Below are positions 53,295-55,532 of a stretch of 55,532 bases of DNA, piece by piece; positions within the stretch are counted from its first letter, which is position 1, and each line of letters begins with the position of its first letter. The stretch is taken from contig JAFMDF010000024.1 of NCBI GenBank assembly GCA_017857395.1, positions 1-55,532 on the forward strand, read 5' to 3'. The notes beneath the pieces were generated by a model, which saw only the letters and a list, made by a program, of their open reading frames with translations, did no database searches and was not told where the DNA came from. The stretch is from Bacteroidota bacterium. GTDB taxonomy: Bacteria > Bacteroidota > Bacteroidia > Chitinophagales > Saprospiraceae. The translations under genes were made by a program, and so were the position numbers.

Positions 53295-54230
53295 TTACTT
53301 TAAACTTTCGCCTATATTTACCTGCTCAAAGGACTCCCGAATTCTATGATATTTCTCTTTCTCAAAGCGTCGAGAAAGGGGCATAACTTCTTCATCTTCA
53401 GCAAACAAGCGGTAAATTTCTTTTTCTATTTTTTTAGTTAATTTAAAGATATTTTTAAATTGCTTTCTGAGTTCTTGACGTGATTGTCGTTCTTTATTTT
53501 TTAAATCTTTAAAGACTTTTTTATTTACTTTTTTAGGATTGTTTCTTAATTTCTCTATCGTGATAAATTCATCGTGCCAGTCACCAAATTGCTTGCTAAA
53601 TCCGACCAACTTATCATATAATTTCTTAGAGAAATCCTCCTTTGGAATCATTCGGTCAGTTAACCTCAAATTGAAAAAAAGTGTTTTTAGTACCTTTCTT
53701 AGACTATGCAACTGTTCTATAGAAACCTCCTGATGGATGGTTTGTCGAATTTCTTCTAAAAGAAAATGGAAATATTCGCCCAGATTTTCCTGAACATTTC
53801 CTAATGGGATATGGTCAATGTTCCTCCTCACCTTATCGCTTACTTCTTTAAAAGGAATCAGCGAAATATCTTTACTGGGTTTCTTTAATTGTTTCCGTTT
53901 TTTTGCAATATCTTTTTCAATTTTCGCTGAATAACCATTTGTTACCGAAAAGGCGATTTCTTCCGTTTTTAATAATTGCTGCAGAATTTCTAGATTTCTA
54001 ATTTTGCCAATTTTTCTGGTAAACTTGATAAAAGGTTTTTGGATTTCTTCTAATGAAAGTTTTCCTCCTAATCCATGAAGCAACCGAAAAAAAGCCAAAT
54101 GTTTTTTGATATTCACTCTTAATTGATGGAGTGTTTCTCCTCCAAGTGTTTCCTGAAAATCGAGGTGCAATTGATGGAATTCCTTTTCCAATTCATCGTA
54201 ATATTCATGCAAAGTATAGGGTACATACAT
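53295..54230 (-). CDS. CHAD-domain protein
   Basis: A 311-residue protein made mostly of long basic helices, with the CHAD pattern of paired helices carrying conserved His: LHQLRVNIKKHLAFFRLL (near 35) and LHSLRKVLKTLFFNLRL (near 180), plus DWHDEFITIEKL near 220. CHAD domains bind polyphosphate and are found with polyphosphate metabolism. No polyphosphate kinase or CYTH partner is in the window. ATG at 54230. The upstream 54252-54432 region is a rearranged copy of the rhodanese-usp promoter region, complete with twin boxes, so the gene may have gained stress control that way. It is 55 bp upstream of the exported-protein gene. Confidence 0.86.
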   Translation of the reverse strand: MYVPYTLHEYYDELEKEFHQLHLDFQETLGGETLHQLRVNIKKHLAFFRLLHGLGGKLSLEEIQKPFIKFTRKIGKIRNLEILQQLLKTEEIAFSVTNGYSAKIEKDIAKKRKQLKKPSKDISLIPFKEVSDKVRRNIDHIPLGNVQENLGEYFHFLLEEIRQTIHQEVSIEQLHSLRKVLKTLFFNLRLTDRMIPKEDFSKKLYDKLVGFSKQFGDWHDEFITIEKLRNNPKKVNKKVFKDLKNKERQSRQELRKQFKNIFKLTKKIEKEIYRLFAEDEEVMPLSRRFEKEKYHRIRESFEQVNIGESLK

Positions 54231-54251
54231 TTTTAAAAGTATAACAACAGG

Positions 54252-54396
54252 CGAAAAACAGTAGCCTATTTGAATTGATTAAATTCTTGTAATAGCGACA
54301 TCATAATAACTAAAACGCTCATTGAGGAATTTGTGAATGTCGAAAAAATATCGAAAAAAACATGATGCAAATTAGAGGAGTTTAAAGCCTTAGGCA
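54252..54396 (-). pseudogene. Internally deleted remnant of a rhodanese gene and its leader
   Basis: The DNA matches two separate parts of the 17643-18060 region. Bases about 54252-54302 resemble 17643-17694 (usp leader and rhodanese 3' end, e.g. TTGATTAAATTCTTG and AATAGCGACATCA). Directly after, 54310-54396 resembles about 17975-18055 (rhodanese 5' end and its upstream region, e.g. TTTGTGAATGTCGAAAAAAT and GTTTAAAGCCT). About 275 bp of the middle are missing. It cannot encode a working rhodanese. Confidence 0.75.
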
Positions 54397-54397
54397 G

Positions 54398-54432
54398 TGA
54401 GAATTATCATAGAATAAGGGTGATTTTAATCA
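54398..54432. promoter_or_regulatory. Twin CRP/FNR-type boxes upstream of the CHAD gene, duplicated from the rhodanese promoter
   Basis: TGAGAATTATCA (54398-54409) is identical to the first box at 18061. TGATTTTAATCA (54421-54432) is 23 bp on, at the place of the second rhodanese box (18084). They lie 168 bp from the CHAD ATG because the rhodanese remnant intervenes. Confidence 0.75.
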
Positions 54433-54494
54433 TTTATTTAACATACCAATTGCTGTAATATTGTTTCGCATATTGAAGTATTTTTTTATGCTGA

Positions 54495-54704
54495 GTTAAG
54501 AATGAAAAGAATTGGGGCTTTTGGAGTATTACGTTCCTAGCGTTATTGTGTGCTATCATATTACGCCTACTCACAATCATTCCTTTTGTAGGAATAGCAC
54601 TACTTTATGCAGACCAATGCCCTTGGAACGAAAAGTCCGTAGCGGCAATACTAAACGTAGCAATGGATTATGGTGTTGAGCTAAATATCTCAAAAATTGG
54701 ATAA
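54495..54704 (+). other. Open frame of 69 codons encoding a membrane-like peptide, without a clear start
   Basis: Between a TGA at 54492 and TAA at 54702 an open frame encodes a hydrophobic stretch (FLALLCAIILRLLTIIPF, then GIALLYADQCPW) with no ATG start. It may be a fragment of a lost membrane-protein gene or chance. Otherwise the 54433-55056 region shows no gene. Confidence 0.25.
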
Positions 54705-55056
54705 ATTAATCCTAAAAGTCGCAGAGTAGAGAGAAGCAAAAATGGCAGCTTCCGGTTTTGGAGATTTTCAATCTATTGCATGATGGTAAGTTGTCAGGCA
54801 ATCATTATTTAAGCGCAATGCGATTCAGATATAATATGGCAACATAACAAAACAATCTTGACATATCGTTTTATATAATATTAAAACTTTATTATCATGA
54901 AAGTCAATATGAGTATAGGCTTTATCCTTTAGGTAGAAATTCCCAGCAAACTAAGAGCTCCAAAAACAGAACAGTCGCAAATTTCCGAAAAGGAATTCTT
55001 AGATAATTAAAAATTTAAAACAAAAATTTGCCATAAATTACCTCAACTACAAAAAA

Positions 55057-55532
55057 ATGAAAAAAATGAAATATAATACCGTTGTTATCGGAGGAGGCTT
55101 AGCCGGATTGACTGCTGGAGGCATACTCTCAAAATTTGGCAAAAAAGTCCTTTTAATAGAACAACACCACAAACCCGGAGGTTATGCCTCCACTTTTAAG
55201 CGAGGAGATTTCATCATTGAAGTCGGCCTTCATGAAATGAGTGGTTTAGATAAAAATAATACCATAGGACAAATATTCAACATGTTGGAAGTTGATCAAC
55301 AAGTTGAATTTTTACTAGCCCCCGAGCTATATGCGGTGCTTTCCGATCAGGAAAAGTTTGTGTTTCCACATGGTTTTGATGCTGCATCCAAAGCACTAAT
55401 CGACAGATATCCCGAGGATGAAAAGGGCATCAAACGATTTATGAAATTAATTGCGGGTATACAAAAAGAAGGAAAAAAATTACCTAGTGGTTTGCGCAAG
55501 AAGTTAGCGGCAGTTAATATTCTTCAATTTCT
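55057..55532 (+). CDS. Phytoene desaturase/carotenoid isomerase-like flavoprotein, 3' end outside window
   Basis: The N-terminal 158 residues of an FAD-dependent oxidoreductase run off the right edge. The dinucleotide-binding motif VVIGGGLAGLTAGGILSKFG starts near residue 8 and is followed by VLLIEQHHKPGGYASTFKRGDFI (in outline), which is typical of the phytoene desaturase, carotene isomerase and retinol saturase group. HEMSGLDK and the later segment do not decide the substrate. ATG 55057 (MKKMKYNTVV) is chosen; a second in-frame ATG is at 55066. It is preceded by about 350 bp without a recognised gene or twin-box pair. Confidence 0.8.
   Translation, partial: MKKMKYNTVVIGGGLAGLTAGGILSKFGKKVLLIEQHHKPGGYASTFKRGDFIIEVGLHEMSGLDKNNTIGQIFNMLEVDQQVEFLLAPELYAVLSDQEKFVFPHGFDAASKALIDRYPEDEKGIKRFMKLIAGIQKEGKKLPSGLRKKLAAVNILQF

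Overview
The window looks like chromosomal DNA of an AT-rich, probably aerobic or facultative member of Bacteroidota, most like the Saprospiria. The evidence is four large secreted proteins with type IX secretion (T9SS) C-terminal sorting domains, CSLREA/PKD/HYR/thrombospondin-3 adhesin architectures, a lone TonB-plug lipoprotein and weak Shine-Dalgarno sites. No rRNA, tRNA, CRISPR array, phage or intact transposase was seen.

Layout. 1-8164: one giant surface protein frame, cut by the left window edge and interrupted by a single in-frame TAA. 8165-8440: short repeats, possibly insertion-sequence scars. 8450-13772 (minus): formate module, focA then fused nuoEF-like fdhB then fdhA. 14088-16631: alpha-glucan phosphorylase. 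16731-19271: rhodanese and tandem universal stress protein, divergent from a REC-CRP fusion regulator. 19393-23391: small membrane protein, GH3-family enzyme, secreted alpha/beta hydrolase. 23615-24679: DUF2267 protein and Hsp20. 24926-28117: secreted metallopeptidase-like protein. 28346-31073: PRPP synthase, APH-like kinase and MutY-like glycosylase in an overlapping operon. 31075-34628: class II ribonucleotide reductase divergent from a tail-less GroEL. 34746-37865: baeRF protein and plug lipoprotein, divergent from a methyltransferase and cytochrome c. 38061-45138: a dnaJ remnant and two large secreted proteins. 45462-54230: CBM48 protein, Spx-like protein, HtrA protease, thioredoxin/CcdA pair, lipoproteins, CAT-like acyltransferase, outer-membrane-type protein and CHAD protein. 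55057-end: start of a phytoene-desaturase-like flavoprotein.

The unifying signal is regulatory. Nearly every housekeeping/stress transcription unit from 13.7 to 54.4 kb is preceded by a pair of CRP/FNR-type palindromes, consensus TGAYWWWWRTCA, whose starts lie 22 or 23 bp apart (two helical turns), usually about 50-120 bp upstream of the start codon. I count at least 14 such promoter regions. The regulator gene at 18216 encodes a response-regulator receiver fused to a CRP/FNR DNA-binding domain and lies beside a triple box. The target set (Usp, Hsp20, GroEL, oxygen-independent RNR, formate channel/dehydrogenase, glycogen phosphorylase, glycogen-binding domain, PRPP synthase, HtrA, thiol relay, CHAD) reads as a low-oxygen, redox or dormancy survival regulon. 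It resembles the DosR regulon of Mycobacterium in content but uses a different type of regulator. The sensing signal and the kinase are not in the window.

Other notable items: a second, internally deleted copy of the rhodanese promoter and gene ends now sits in front of the CHAD gene; a 76-codon dnaJ 3' fragment abuts a secreted protein gene; a four-cysteine repeat of about 87 residues is shared by two T9SS proteins; and 240-bp repeats have been homogenised in a HYR protein.
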